From Clostridiales bacterium (lineage in GTDB: Bacteria > Bacillota > Clostridia > Oscillospirales > Acutalibacteraceae), in the NCBI GenBank assembly GCA_019416455.1, contig DXXG01000030.1:77069-141068 (forward strand): a stretch of 64,000 nt of DNA. The letters run 5' to 3'. A program made the position numbers and the translations under genes. The notes beneath the pieces were generated by a model, which saw only the letters and a list, made by a program, of their open reading frames with translations, did not search any database and had not been told where the DNA came from. The stretch's first letter is position 1; each line of letters opens with the position of its first letter. Of the stretch, positions 41,415 through 48,894 are shown piece by piece.

Positions 41415-41426
41415 GAAAACGGAATC

Positions 41427-41445
41427 AAGCCCCCAGGGGCTTTTT
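41427..41445 (+). terminator. Small terminator after the DUF5685-like gene
   Basis: AAGCCC (41427-41432) pairs with GGGCTT (41437-41442), followed by TTT. A second palindrome, GATCC-TTTTA-GGATC, lies at 41451-41465. Confidence 0.6.
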
Positions 41446-41530
41446 CAATAGATCCTTTTAGGATCAAGCAAATTACCGAGGTAAAATAGTCCGCCCAGGG
41501 CGGATTCACCATAACAAAGGAGACACAGTG

Positions 41531-42151
41531 ATGACAGACCCGTATAAAGTGCTGGGGGTATCTCCCTCCGCTTCAGACGAGGAGATCAAGGACGCATACC
41601 GGAAACTGGCCAAGAAATACCATCCGGACCAGTACGCCGAAAGTCCCTTGAAGGACCTGGCTGACGAAAAAATGAAAGAGATCAACGAGGCCTATGACAC
41701 CATCACCGCCCAGCGGAAGGCAGGGGGAAACCGTGGCTATACTGGCGCCTACAACAACGTGGGCCAGAGCAGTTCTTCCGGTTTCAACGACGTGCGCAGC
41801 CTGATCATGTCTGGACGCATCGCCGACGCGGAGCAGATCCTCAACGGCGTGCCCCCCGAGCGGAGAAACGCCGAGTGGTATTTCCTCAAGGGTTCGGTGC
41901 TGTACCGCCGGGGCTGGCTGGAAGAGGCCAAGGACCACTTCTCCCGGGCTTGCCAGATGGATCCGGGCAATCCGGAATACAGCGCGGCTCTGAACCAAGC
42001 TATGAACCAGGGCAGCGGCTTTTACGGAGGCTATCGTCCCAATACCAATATGAACGCCGGAGGCTGCAACTCCTGCGATCTTTGTTCCAGCCTGATCTGT
42101 GCTGATTGCTGCTGCGAATGCATGGGCGGCGACCTGATCGCCTGCTGCTGA
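41531..42151 (+). CDS. DnaJ-domain protein with TPR-like middle and cysteine-rich tail
   Basis: A 206-residue protein. Residues 1-65 form a J domain with the HPD motif at 31-33, which stimulates Hsp70 ATPase. Residues about 95-155 look like a TPR-type helical repeat (DAEQILNGVPPERRNAEWYF, then LYRRGWLEEAKDHFSRACQ). The last 30 residues carry nine cysteines, including CNSCDLC, CADCCCEC and a terminal CC, which could bind metal or a membrane via acylation. ATG at 41531 has AAGGAG seven bases upstream; a GTG three bases earlier is possible. It differs from classical DnaJ, which has a central zinc domain, and lies between the DUF5685-like gene and a membrane protein. Confidence 0.85.
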   Translation: MTDPYKVLGVSPSASDEEIKDAYRKLAKKYHPDQYAESPLKDLADEKMKEINEAYDTITAQRKAGGNRGYTGAYNNVGQSSSSGFNDVRSLIMSGRIADAEQILNGVPPERRNAEWYFLKGSVLYRRGWLEEAKDHFSRACQMDPGNPEYSAALNQAMNQGSGFYGGYRPNTNMNAGGCNSCDLCSSLICADCCCECMGGDLIACC

Positions 42152-42187
42152 CGGGGAACCGCTGATTGGGAAAGGAGACGACCGACG

Positions 42188-42727
42188 GTGAAGCAATCCA
42201 TGAAGCTGGCCTTTTGCGGTGTGATAGCGGCCCTGTCCACCGTGCTGATGTTTTTAACGGGATTGGCCCCCACAGCGACTCTGGCGCTGCCGGCCATTGC
42301 CGGGTGTTTGCTGATCCCGGTGGTGGTGGAAGCAGGTCTTGCCTGGGGCGCGGGAGTGTACGGCGTATGCTGTGTGCTTTCCTTCCTTTTGGCCCCGGAC
42401 CGGGAAGCCTTCCTATTCTACCTGCTGTTTTTCGGCTATTATCCGGTGCTGTACGCCGTTCTGGGGCGGATTAGAGGCCGGGTGCTGCGGTACGCGGCAA
42501 AGCTGCTGGTGTTCAATGCCGCGGTGGCGCTGGAAGTGTTGCTTTCGGTGTACGTGCTGGGCGTGCCGGTGGAGAGTTTCTTCATCCTGGGCTGGATCGG
42601 CCCGGTGGTGATGTGGCTGCTGGCCAATGTGGTGTTCATCCTCTACGACCTGGCATTGGACGGGTTGATTCTTCAATACTATCGCCGGCTCCATCCCCGG
42701 CTGGGAAAACTTCTCAAAGGAAAATAA
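42188..42727 (+). CDS. Small integral membrane protein
   Basis: A 179-residue protein with about six hydrophobic segments from residue 5 to 160 and a basic C-terminal tail (YYRRLHPRLGKLLKGK). The size and layout resemble ECF-transporter S components or similar small permeases, but no binding motif decides this. GTG at 42188 follows AAGGAG by nine bases. It lies 36 bases after the DnaJ-type gene, and a strong terminator follows, so the two are probably co-transcribed. The substrate is unknown. Confidence 0.75.
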   Translation: MKQSMKLAFCGVIAALSTVLMFLTGLAPTATLALPAIAGCLLIPVVVEAGLAWGAGVYGVCCVLSFLLAPDREAFLFYLLFFGYYPVLYAVLGRIRGRVLRYAAKLLVFNAAVALEVLLSVYVLGVPVESFFILGWIGPVVMWLLANVVFILYDLALDGLILQYYRRLHPRLGKLLKGK

Positions 42728-42733
42728 TGCAAG

Positions 42734-42765
42734 AGGCTGCCGCTGTCCCGCGGCAGTCTTTTTTT
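42734..42765 (+). terminator. Terminator after the membrane protein gene
   Basis: CTGCCGC (42737-42743) pairs with GCGGCAG (42750-42756), followed by TCTTTTTTT. Confidence 0.85.
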
Positions 42766-42867
42766 GCTCCGGGACGGTTTTCTGTGCTAAAAGGGAATAA
42801 GTTTTGAAATTTTGAAAAAAATTCCTGCAAAATGGTGCGAAAATTCAGGAAATAGCCTAAGAATGCC

Positions 42868-42896
42868 TTGCTTTTTGCAGGAGAAAGCCGTAAAAT
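42868..42896 (+). promoter_or_regulatory. Promoter of the RpiR-type regulator
   Basis: TTGCTT (42868-42873) and TAAAAT (42891-42896) are 17 bases apart. Upstream, ATTCCTG and CAGGAAA form a near-palindrome around 42818-42851, and just before the ribosome-binding site GTTCCTT and AAGGAAC form a hairpin near 42921-42943. Either could serve self-regulation. Confidence 0.6.
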
Positions 42897-42966
42897 GAAT
42901 AAGACATTGCTTTGCGCGGCAGTTCCTTGGGAGGGAAGGAACCACCGCGGGAAAGGAAGGAAGGAC

Positions 42967-43839
42967 ATGAACAGCCAACTGTCCGAGCGCATCCGCCAGC
43001 ACAGCAGCAGCTTTTCCAAGGGCCAGCGGATGATCGCCCGGTATATTGAGGAGCATTCCGATCAAGTAGCGTTTATGACGGCTTCCAAACTGGGGGCCAC
43101 CGTAGGAGTCAGCGAATCCACCGTGGTGCGGTTCGCTACGGAGATCGGCTACTCCGGGTATCCGGCGTTGCAGCAGGCCATGCAGGAGGTCATCCGCAGC
43201 AAGATGACCAGCGTCCAGCGGCTGGAGCGCACCTCTCAGAACATAGAGACCCGGCGTCTTTTGGACGCTGTGGTGGACCAGGATATCGACATTTTGAAGC
43301 GCACCAAGGAGAACGTGGATCAGGAAGCCTTTTACAAGGCCGTTGACGCTCTGGTGGGAGCCAAAAAAGTCTACGTGCTGGGCGCGGGAAGCTCCCTGGC
43401 CTTGGCCACGTTTTTGGCCCACTATCTGCGGCTGGTGTTCGATACGGTCCACCTGGTGGAGGCCACCAGCGAGGCAACCATTTTGCAGCAGATGGTCCGC
43501 ATCGGGGAAGGGGACGCGGTGATCGCCATCAGTTTTCCCCGCTACTCCAAGAAAGCGGTCAAGACCATGAAATACGCCTCTTCCCAGAAGGCCACCACCG
43601 TGGCTATCACTGACAGCCCGCTGTCGCCCTTGGCTCAGTACGCGTCCCATGTGCTGCTGGCCCGCAGCGATATGGTCTCCTTTGTGGATTCCCTGGTGGG
43701 CCCGCTGAGCATCATCAACGCTCTCATCGTCACCGTGGCCATCAAGAAGAAGGCAGAGGTGGCGGACACCCTGCGGAAGATCGAGGGCATTTGGGATGAG
43801 TACGGCGTGTATGAAAAAGTGGATGAGAAGGGCAGTTGA
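42967..43839 (+). CDS. MurR/RpiR-family transcriptional regulator
   Basis: A 290-residue regulator. Residues 1-75 are the HTH_6 domain (SERIRQHSSSFSKGQRMIA, then ASKLGATVGVSESTVVRF), which binds DNA. Residues about 125-260 are a sugar-isomerase (SIS) domain that senses phosphosugars, with YVLGAGSSLALATFLAHYL and DAVIAISFPRYSKKAVKT. RpiR proteins control sugar, amino sugar or phosphosugar use, but no sugar gene is adjacent, so the target is unknown. ATG at 42967 follows GGAAGGAAGG; the frame extends to 42868 without a signal. Its stop overlaps the start of the BaiN-type gene. Confidence 0.9.
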   Translation: MNSQLSERIRQHSSSFSKGQRMIARYIEEHSDQVAFMTASKLGATVGVSESTVVRFATEIGYSGYPALQQAMQEVIRSKMTSVQRLERTSQNIETRRLLDAVVDQDIDILKRTKENVDQEAFYKAVDALVGAKKVYVLGAGSSLALATFLAHYLRLVFDTVHLVEATSEATILQQMVRIGEGDAVIAISFPRYSKKAVKTMKYASSQKATTVAITDSPLSPLAQYASHVLLARSDMVSFVDSLVGPLSIINALIVTVAIKKKAEVADTLRKIEGIWDEYGVYEKVDEKGS

Positions 43840-45077
43840 GGCCGGTGGAACAGTTTGACACGCTGGTAGTGGGCGGCGGTGCTGCCGGGCTGATGGCCGC
43901 TGGTATGGCGGTGAGCCTGGGGAAGTCTGTTTGCCTGTTCGATAAGAATAAAGTCTTGGGCAGAAAGGTGCGGATCACCGGGAAAGGCCGGTGCAACGTG
44001 ACCAATAACTGCCCCGTGGAGGAAGTGGTGGCAGCCTGTCCCCGGGGAGGGAAATTCCTGTACGGGGCGCTGTCTGCCTTTTCTCCCGCGGATACTATGG
44101 CATTTTTTGAAAACATGGGCGTACCTTTGAAAACAGAGCGGGGCCGTCGGGTGTTCCCTCAGTCCGACAGCGCCCACGATATCGCCAACGCCTTGGAGCG
44201 TTGGGCGAAAGGTGCTCAGGTAGTTCGGGAGCCGGTGACCCAGGTGCTCACGGAAAACGGCCGGGTCGTGGGGGTGAAAACGTCTCAGGGGACATATCAC
44301 GGCCGATCGGTGATCCTCTGCTGCGGAGGAGCGTCCTATCCGGGTACCGGTTCCAACGGAGACGGCTTCCGATTGGCAAAAGCCTTGGGCCACACCATTG
44401 TGGAGCCCACGCCTTCCCTGGTACCTTTGGTGGAGCGGGGAGACTGGTGTCAGCGCATGATGGGCCTTTCCCTGCGCAACTGCGGGGTGAAGGTGACCGC
44501 CAAGGGGAAGAAAAAGCCGGTGTATGAGGATTTCGGGGAACTGCTGTTTACTCATTTCGGGCTGAGCGGCCCCACTATCTTAAGCGCATCCGCTCATCTG
44601 CGGCCCATGGAGTCGGGCAAATTCACGGTGCATATCGACTTGAAGCCCGCCCTGGACCAGAACCAGCTGGACGCCCGGCTGGTGCGGGAGCTGGAAGGGC
44701 ATAAAAACAAGATCTTTGCCAACTCTTTAGAGGAGTTGCTGCCCCAGAAGATGATCCCCGTGGTGGTGGAACGCAGCGGCATTCCGGGAGAGACCAGGTG
44801 CCACTCCGTCACCAAGGAACAGCGTCGGGGTCTGTGTGAGCTTTTGAAAAACTTCTCCCTGGAAGTGGAGGGCTTTCGGCCCATCGCTGAGGCTATTGTT
44901 ACCAGCGGAGGGGTGAGCCTGAAGGAAGTCAACCCTAAGACCATGGAGTCCAAACTGGTGGAGGGGCTGTACTTCGCCGGGGAGATCCTGGATGCCGACG
45001 CCTACACCGGGGGATACAATTTGCAGATCGCTTTTGCCACCGGACGGCTGGCAGGGACCTGCGCCGGAGGAATGTGA
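43836..45077 (+). CDS. BaiN/YhiN-type flavoprotein (HI0933 family)
   Basis: A 413-residue FAD/NAD(P)-binding oxidoreductase. The FAD-binding dinucleotide fold is at the start (FDTLVVGGGAAGLMAAGMA); GRKVRITGKGRCNVTNN near residue 45 is the family hallmark; CCGGASYPGTGSNGDGFRLA is central; VTSGGVSLKEVNPKTMESK and YTGGYNLQIAFATGRLAG close the C-terminus. The reference enzyme BaiN reduces bile-acid intermediates in Clostridium scindens, but the family is broad and its typical substrate unknown. TTG at 43836 overlaps the RpiR gene stop; GTG at 43845 is an alternative. Coupled translation suggests a shared role. Confidence 0.85.
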   Translation: MRPVEQFDTLVVGGGAAGLMAAGMAVSLGKSVCLFDKNKVLGRKVRITGKGRCNVTNNCPVEEVVAACPRGGKFLYGALSAFSPADTMAFFENMGVPLKTERGRRVFPQSDSAHDIANALERWAKGAQVVREPVTQVLTENGRVVGVKTSQGTYHGRSVILCCGGASYPGTGSNGDGFRLAKALGHTIVEPTPSLVPLVERGDWCQRMMGLSLRNCGVKVTAKGKKKPVYEDFGELLFTHFGLSGPTILSASAHLRPMESGKFTVHIDLKPALDQNQLDARLVRELEGHKNKIFANSLEELLPQKMIPVVVERSGIPGETRCHSVTKEQRRGLCELLKNFSLEVEGFRPIAEAIVTSGGVSLKEVNPKTMESKLVEGLYFAGEILDADAYTGGYNLQIAFATGRLAGTCAGGM

Positions 45078-45115
45078 GGATTTTTTAGTTTTTTTCCCGC
45101 AAAGAAAAAGATTGC

Positions 45116-45144
45116 TTGAAAGAACCGCCGTAACAGGGTATGAT
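45116..45144 (+). promoter_or_regulatory. Candidate cmk promoter overlapping a terminator
   Basis: TTGAAA (45116-45121) and TATGAT (45139-45144) are 17 bases apart. Its start would lie inside the terminator stem at 45123-45172, so the new transcript lacks the full hairpin while read-through from upstream is stopped. Confidence 0.5.
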
Positions 45145-45172
45145 AAGGATACCTGCTGCCGGCGGTTTTTTA
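45123..45172 (+). terminator. Terminator after the BaiN-type gene
   Basis: AACCGCCG (45123-45130) pairs with CGGCGGTT (45160-45167), with CAGGGTAT/ATACCTG inside and a T run behind. Confidence 0.8.
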
Positions 45173-45265
45173 TCGTTAGGATGCCGGATACAGTTCTAAA
45201 CGGACTTTGGCGGCAGAGCAGGGCATGAAATAGAGAAGAATCACTGAAAACGAGGTGTTTATATT

Positions 45266-45928
45266 ATGTTTGCAGTTGCTATCGATGGCCCGGCCGGGGC
45301 AGGAAAGAGCAGTGTTGCCAAGGCAGTGGCTAAAGAACTTGGGTTTGTATATGTGGACACGGGAGCTTTGTACCGTACCATCGCTTTGTACGTGCTGCGC
45401 CAGGGAGTGGATCCCCATGACGCTGCAAAGGTGGAGGAGCTCCTGCCCCAGATCCAGGTGGGGATGGAATACACGGAACAGGGGCAGAAGATGCTCCTGA
45501 ACGGCGAGGACGTGACAGGGCTCATCCGCACCCCGGAAGTGTCTATGGCTACCTCCACCTGCTCCGCTATCCCGGCGGTGCGGGCCTATCTGCTCCAGCT
45601 CCAGCGGGACTTGGCAGAGAAAAACAACGTGCTCATGGATGGCCGGGATATCGGCACAGTGGTGCTGCCCAATGCTCAGCTGAAAGTGTTTCTTACCGCT
45701 TCCCCGGAAGAACGTGCCCGCCGCCGGGTGCGTCAGCTGGAGGAAAGCGGCATGGAAGCGGATTATGAATCCATCCTGCGGGACATTGAGCAGCGGGATT
45801 ATCAGGACTCCAACCGGGAGACGGCGCCTCTGCGGCCTGCGGAGGATTCTGTGCTGGTGGATACCAGCAACGAGACTTTTGATTGCTCCGTGGAGCGGCT
45901 GGTGGAGCTGGTCCGGGAACGGATGTAA
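45266..45928 (+). CDS. cmk: Cytidylate kinase
   Basis: A 220-residue cytosolic kinase that phosphorylates CMP and dCMP with ATP. P-loop IDGPAGAGKSSVAKAVA (residues 6-22), YVDTGALYRT near residue 31, MDGRDIGTVVLPNA near residue 123 and ERARRRVRQL near residue 150 match the family. ATG at 45266 has AGGTG upstream. It heads the conserved clostridial run cmk-plsC-ispH/rpsA. CMP released by CMP-sugar and CDP-glycerol use in the polysaccharide locus would return to the pool through this enzyme. Confidence 0.96.
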   Translation: MFAVAIDGPAGAGKSSVAKAVAKELGFVYVDTGALYRTIALYVLRQGVDPHDAAKVEELLPQIQVGMEYTEQGQKMLLNGEDVTGLIRTPEVSMATSTCSAIPAVRAYLLQLQRDLAEKNNVLMDGRDIGTVVLPNAQLKVFLTASPEERARRRVRQLEESGMEADYESILRDIEQRDYQDSNRETAPLRPAEDSVLVDTSNETFDCSVERLVELVRERM

Positions 45929-45982
45929 GGTTTTGAACTACGGGAATAATGGGAAAATGAATTTTGGAAGGAGTCGATGTAG

Positions 45983-46705
45983 GTGATCGAAGAGAGAGAC
46001 AACACCCCAAAGCGGAAAACAGCCCTTTATTTGTTGGGTCAGATCGTCTTGTGGTGGTATTTCCATCTGGTGTTCCGGATGAAAGTGGTGGGCGCTGAGA
46101 ATGTGCCGAAGGTAGGCCCGGTGCTGCTGTGCAGCAACCACCTGGCCAAGCGTGATCCGGTGCTGCTGGGACTTTGTCAAAAGCGTCAGGTGTTCTATAT
46201 GGCTAAGGAAGAACTCTTTAGAAACAAATTCCTGGGCGGGCTGTTCCGCAAGCTAGGAGCGTTCCCGGTGAAGCGGGGCACCGGCGGGTCCGACGCTTTG
46301 GAGGACGCCTACGCTTTGCTCAAGCAGAACGGTGTAGTGGGCGTGTTCATTGAAGGCCACCGCTCCAAGGACGGCAAGCTGCAAAAGCCCAAGACCGGCG
46401 CGGCGCTTTTGGCTTATGAGACCAAGGCTCCTGTGGTGCCGGTGTGCATCACCGCTGAGGACGGGGGCAGGCCCGGGCCCTTCAAGCGCACCTTGATCCG
46501 TTTCGGCAAGCCCATCCCTGCGGAAGAACTGAATATCAAAGACGATTCCAGCATGCAGCTGCGCCGGGCCAGCCGGACCATCATGAGCCGCATCGCGGAC
46601 CTGCGGGAAGAATCCCTGAAGGACCTGGGACTTCCCCCGGAGAGAGAGCCTGAAGCCCCCAAGGCGGAGCTGGTCCAGCCCCAGGAGGTTCCCCATGAAA
46701 ATTGA
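45983..46705 (+). CDS. plsC: 1-acyl-sn-glycerol-3-phosphate acyltransferase
   Basis: A 240-residue membrane-associated acyltransferase that makes phosphatidic acid from lysophosphatidic acid. It has a hydrophobic N-terminal segment (about 14-32), the catalytic NHxxxxD site as NHLAKRD (H53, D58), KEELFRNKFLGGLFRKLGA and the substrate motif FIEGHRSKDGKL, which replaces the usual FPEGTRS. The tail after residue 215 is acidic, Pro-rich and variable. GTG at 45983 follows GGAAGGAG by nine bases. It lies between cmk and the IspH-S1 gene, whose start it overlaps by 11 bases, the standard layout in clostridia. Confidence 0.93.
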   Translation: MIEERDNTPKRKTALYLLGQIVLWWYFHLVFRMKVVGAENVPKVGPVLLCSNHLAKRDPVLLGLCQKRQVFYMAKEELFRNKFLGGLFRKLGAFPVKRGTGGSDALEDAYALLKQNGVVGVFIEGHRSKDGKLQKPKTGAALLAYETKAPVVPVCITAEDGGRPGPFKRTLIRFGKPIPAEELNIKDDSSMQLRRASRTIMSRIADLREESLKDLGLPPEREPEAPKAELVQPQEVPHEN

Positions 46706-48674
46706 GGTGGCTTCCACCGCCGGGTTTTGCTTTGGTGTGGACCGGGCGGTGAACACGGTCTATCGGCTGCTGGAGGAAGGAAAAAAAGCCGCCACCCTGG
46801 GGCCTATCATCCATAATCCCCAGGTCATCGGAGAGTTTGAGAGCAGGGGCGTGCGCATTGTCAACACCCCTGAAGAGACTCCTCCCGGCTATACCCTGGT
46901 CATCCGTTCTCATGGTGTGCCCCGAGAGGTGGAGGAAAAGATCCAAGCCCTTTCCATCCCCTATGTGGACGCCACTTGTCCTTTTGTGAAAAAAATTCAC
47001 CAGCTGGCCGCGTCCTCCGGAGAGGAGGGAAAGGTATTCCTGCTGGCGGGCGACAAGGACCACCCGGAAGTGAAGGGAATCGTGGGACACTGCAAAGGGG
47101 AGAATTTTGTCATAAAAAATGCCGAAGAATTGGTGGAATTGCTGAAAATTCATCCGGAATTGGCGGAGAAACCCCTGGCATTTGCCGCTCAAACAACGTT
47201 TCATTCGGGAGAATGGGAAAAATGCTTGGAAACTCTTAAAAAACTATGTACAAATGCCGCAGTTTTTGCTACAATATGTAATGCGACTGCGAGACGGCAG
47301 AAAGAAGCAAAAACCCTTGCCCAGCGCTGTGACAGGATGATCGTGGTGGGGGGCAAGGACAGTTCGAACACGGCAAAGCTGCGCGATATCTGCGCGGGAT
47401 ACTGCGAGACGTACCTCATCGAAAGGGCGGACGAGCTGCCTGTGTTTTCGGCCGGGCTGAGCGTTGGCATCACAGCGGGAGCTTCCACGCCCGCAAGCAT
47501 TATAAAGGAGGTACTTGCTACCATGGCAGAAGTCAACAACAACGAACAGAATTTTGAAGAAATGCTTGAGGAATCCCTCAAAAGCTTGAATACAGATGAA
47601 AAGGTGCACGGCGTCGTCGTAGGGATCTCTCCCACCGAAGTCTATGTAGACGTAGGCCGGAAGCAGGCTGGTTTCATCCCCGCCAACGAGCTTTCCAACG
47701 ACCCCAACGTGAAGCCTGAGGACGTGGTGAAGATCGGCGACGAGATGGATCTGCTGATCATGAAGACCAACGACCAGGAAGGCACCATCATGCTCTCCAA
47801 GCGTCGCGTGGACGCCATGAAGGGCTGGGACGAGATCGCCCAGGCTCAGGAGAACAACGAGATCCTCACCGGCAAAGTCATCGAAGTGGTCAAGGGCGGC
47901 GTGATCGTCCTCAAGGGCGCTATGCGCATCTTCGTGCCCGCTTCTCAGGCTACCGCTTCCCGTGGTGAGGACCTGAACGAGCTGATGGGCAAGGAAGTCA
48001 ACTTCCGCATCATCGAAGTCAACCGCCAGCGCCGCCGCGCTGTGGGCTCTATCCGCAGCGTGCTCCGCGAGGAGCGCAAGGCTGCCCAGGAGAAGTTCTG
48101 GGAGCAGGTGGAAGAAGGCCAGACCTTCACCGGCAAGGTGAAGTCCCTCACCAACTTCGGCGCCTTTGTGGATCTGGGCGGCGTGGACGGCATGGTCCAT
48201 ATTTCCGAGCTGTCTTGGAACCGGATCAAGCATCCCAGCGAAGTGCTGAACGTGGGCGACACCGTGGAAGTGTACGTCAAGGGCCTGGATCGTGAGAACG
48301 GCAAGATCTCTCTGGGCTACAAGCGTCCCGAGGACAATCCCTGGGTGAAGCTGGAGCGGGAGTATCCCGTGGGCACCGTGTGCGACGCCAAGATCGTGGG
48401 CATGACCCAGTTCGGCGCTTTCGCCAGCGTGATCCCCGGCATCGACGGCCTGATCCACATTTCTCAGATCGCCGACCACCGCATCGAGAAGCCTCAGGAC
48501 GTGCTGAAGGTGGGCGATGAGGTGAAGGTGAAGATTACCGAGATCGACTTTGACCGTCATCGTGTGTCCCTGTCCATCCGCGCCCTGCTGGAAGAGCAGA
48601 AGGCCGCTGAGGACGAGGCCGCCGCTCAGGCTCCCGCTGAGGAAGTTGTGTACAGCACCGAAGAGCAGGAGTAA
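46695..48674 (+). CDS. ispH: IspH-ribosomal protein S1 fusion
   Basis: A 659-residue two-part protein. Residues 1-275 are 4-hydroxy-3-methylbut-2-enyl diphosphate reductase, last enzyme of the MEP isoprenoid pathway, with 4Fe-4S cysteines C12 (GFCFGVDRA), C95 (DATCPFVKK) and C195 (TICNATARR). Residues about 300-640 hold S1 RNA-binding repeats (VHGVVVGISPTEVYVDVG, GKVIEVVKGGVIV, GKVKSLTNFGAFVDLG, DAKIVGMTQFGAFASV), as in ribosomal protein S1. The fusion is known in Clostridia. A perfect ribosome-binding site sits between the domains (47504-47511) before an in-frame ATG at 47523, so the S1 part could also be made alone. The start overlaps plsC. Confidence 0.95.
   Translation: MKIEVASTAGFCFGVDRAVNTVYRLLEEGKKAATLGPIIHNPQVIGEFESRGVRIVNTPEETPPGYTLVIRSHGVPREVEEKIQALSIPYVDATCPFVKKIHQLAASSGEEGKVFLLAGDKDHPEVKGIVGHCKGENFVIKNAEELVELLKIHPELAEKPLAFAAQTTFHSGEWEKCLETLKKLCTNAAVFATICNATARRQKEAKTLAQRCDRMIVVGGKDSSNTAKLRDICAGYCETYLIERADELPVFSAGLSVGITAGASTPASIIKEVLATMAEVNNNEQNFEEMLEESLKSLNTDEKVHGVVVGISPTEVYVDVGRKQAGFIPANELSNDPNVKPEDVVKIGDEMDLLIMKTNDQEGTIMLSKRRVDAMKGWDEIAQAQENNEILTGKVIEVVKGGVIVLKGAMRIFVPASQATASRGEDLNELMGKEVNFRIIEVNRQRRRAVGSIRSVLREERKAAQEKFWEQVEEGQTFTGKVKSLTNFGAFVDLGGVDGMVHISELSWNRIKHPSEVLNVGDTVEVYVKGLDRENGKISLGYKRPEDNPWVKLEREYPVGTVCDAKIVGMTQFGAFASVIPGIDGLIHISQIADHRIEKPQDVLKVGDEVKVKITEIDFDRHRVSLSIRALLEEQKAAEDEAAAQAPAEEVVYSTEEQE
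47504..47525 (+). promoter_or_regulatory. Internal ribosome-binding site before the S1 part
   Basis: AAAGGAGG at 47504-47511 is followed after 11 bases by ATG at 47523, in frame with the fusion (codon 277, MAEVNNNEQNFEEM). It matches the domain boundary exactly and could start a separate 383-residue S1 protein. Confidence 0.5.
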
Positions 48675-48695
48675 GATCTAAACGTGTATGAAACC

Positions 48696-48787
48696 GGGGT
48701 AGCAGAGGGGGGACGGAGACATTCGTCCCGGGGAGCTGCGGGTGGTCCCAGCCTTGGGACCTGCACGCTCCCGCCCCTCGCTGCCCT
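48696..48787 (+). ncRNA. Candidate three-way-junction RNA before secD
   Basis: In the 220-base gap between the IspH-S1 gene and secD. A closing helix pairs GGGTAGC (48697-48703) with GCTGCCC (48780-48786) and GAGGGG (48705-48710) with CCCCTC (48774-48779), with one bulged A. Inside, GGACG/CGTCC (48711-48715/48724-48728) closes an eight-base loop. A second arm pairs GGGAGC (48731-48736) with GCTCCC (48767-48772), topped by GGTCCCA/TGGGACC (48744-48750/48755-48761) on a GCCT loop. I know no Rfam family of this shape. It may be a leader element of secDF, a processing site, or an independent RNA. Confidence 0.5.
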
Positions 48788-48894
48788 GTTTTGCGTAGAA
48801 AACGCCTCTGGCTTTTTCCGCGCGTGTGAACGACCCAAGCAGCAGAAAAAACAAGGTCTGTCCTTAAGCGGCGGACCGATTGGAGGAAAGACCC

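Noticed and set aside
42818..42851. Near-palindromes upstream of the RpiR gene as a firm operator.
   Set aside because: The arms have mismatches and the segment is A/T-rich, so chance pairing is likely; noted only with the promoter.
48696..48787. The structured stretch as SRP RNA, 6S RNA or tmRNA.
   Set aside because: It lacks the GGAA-type apical loop of SRP RNA, the large central bubble of 6S and the tRNA-like end of tmRNA.
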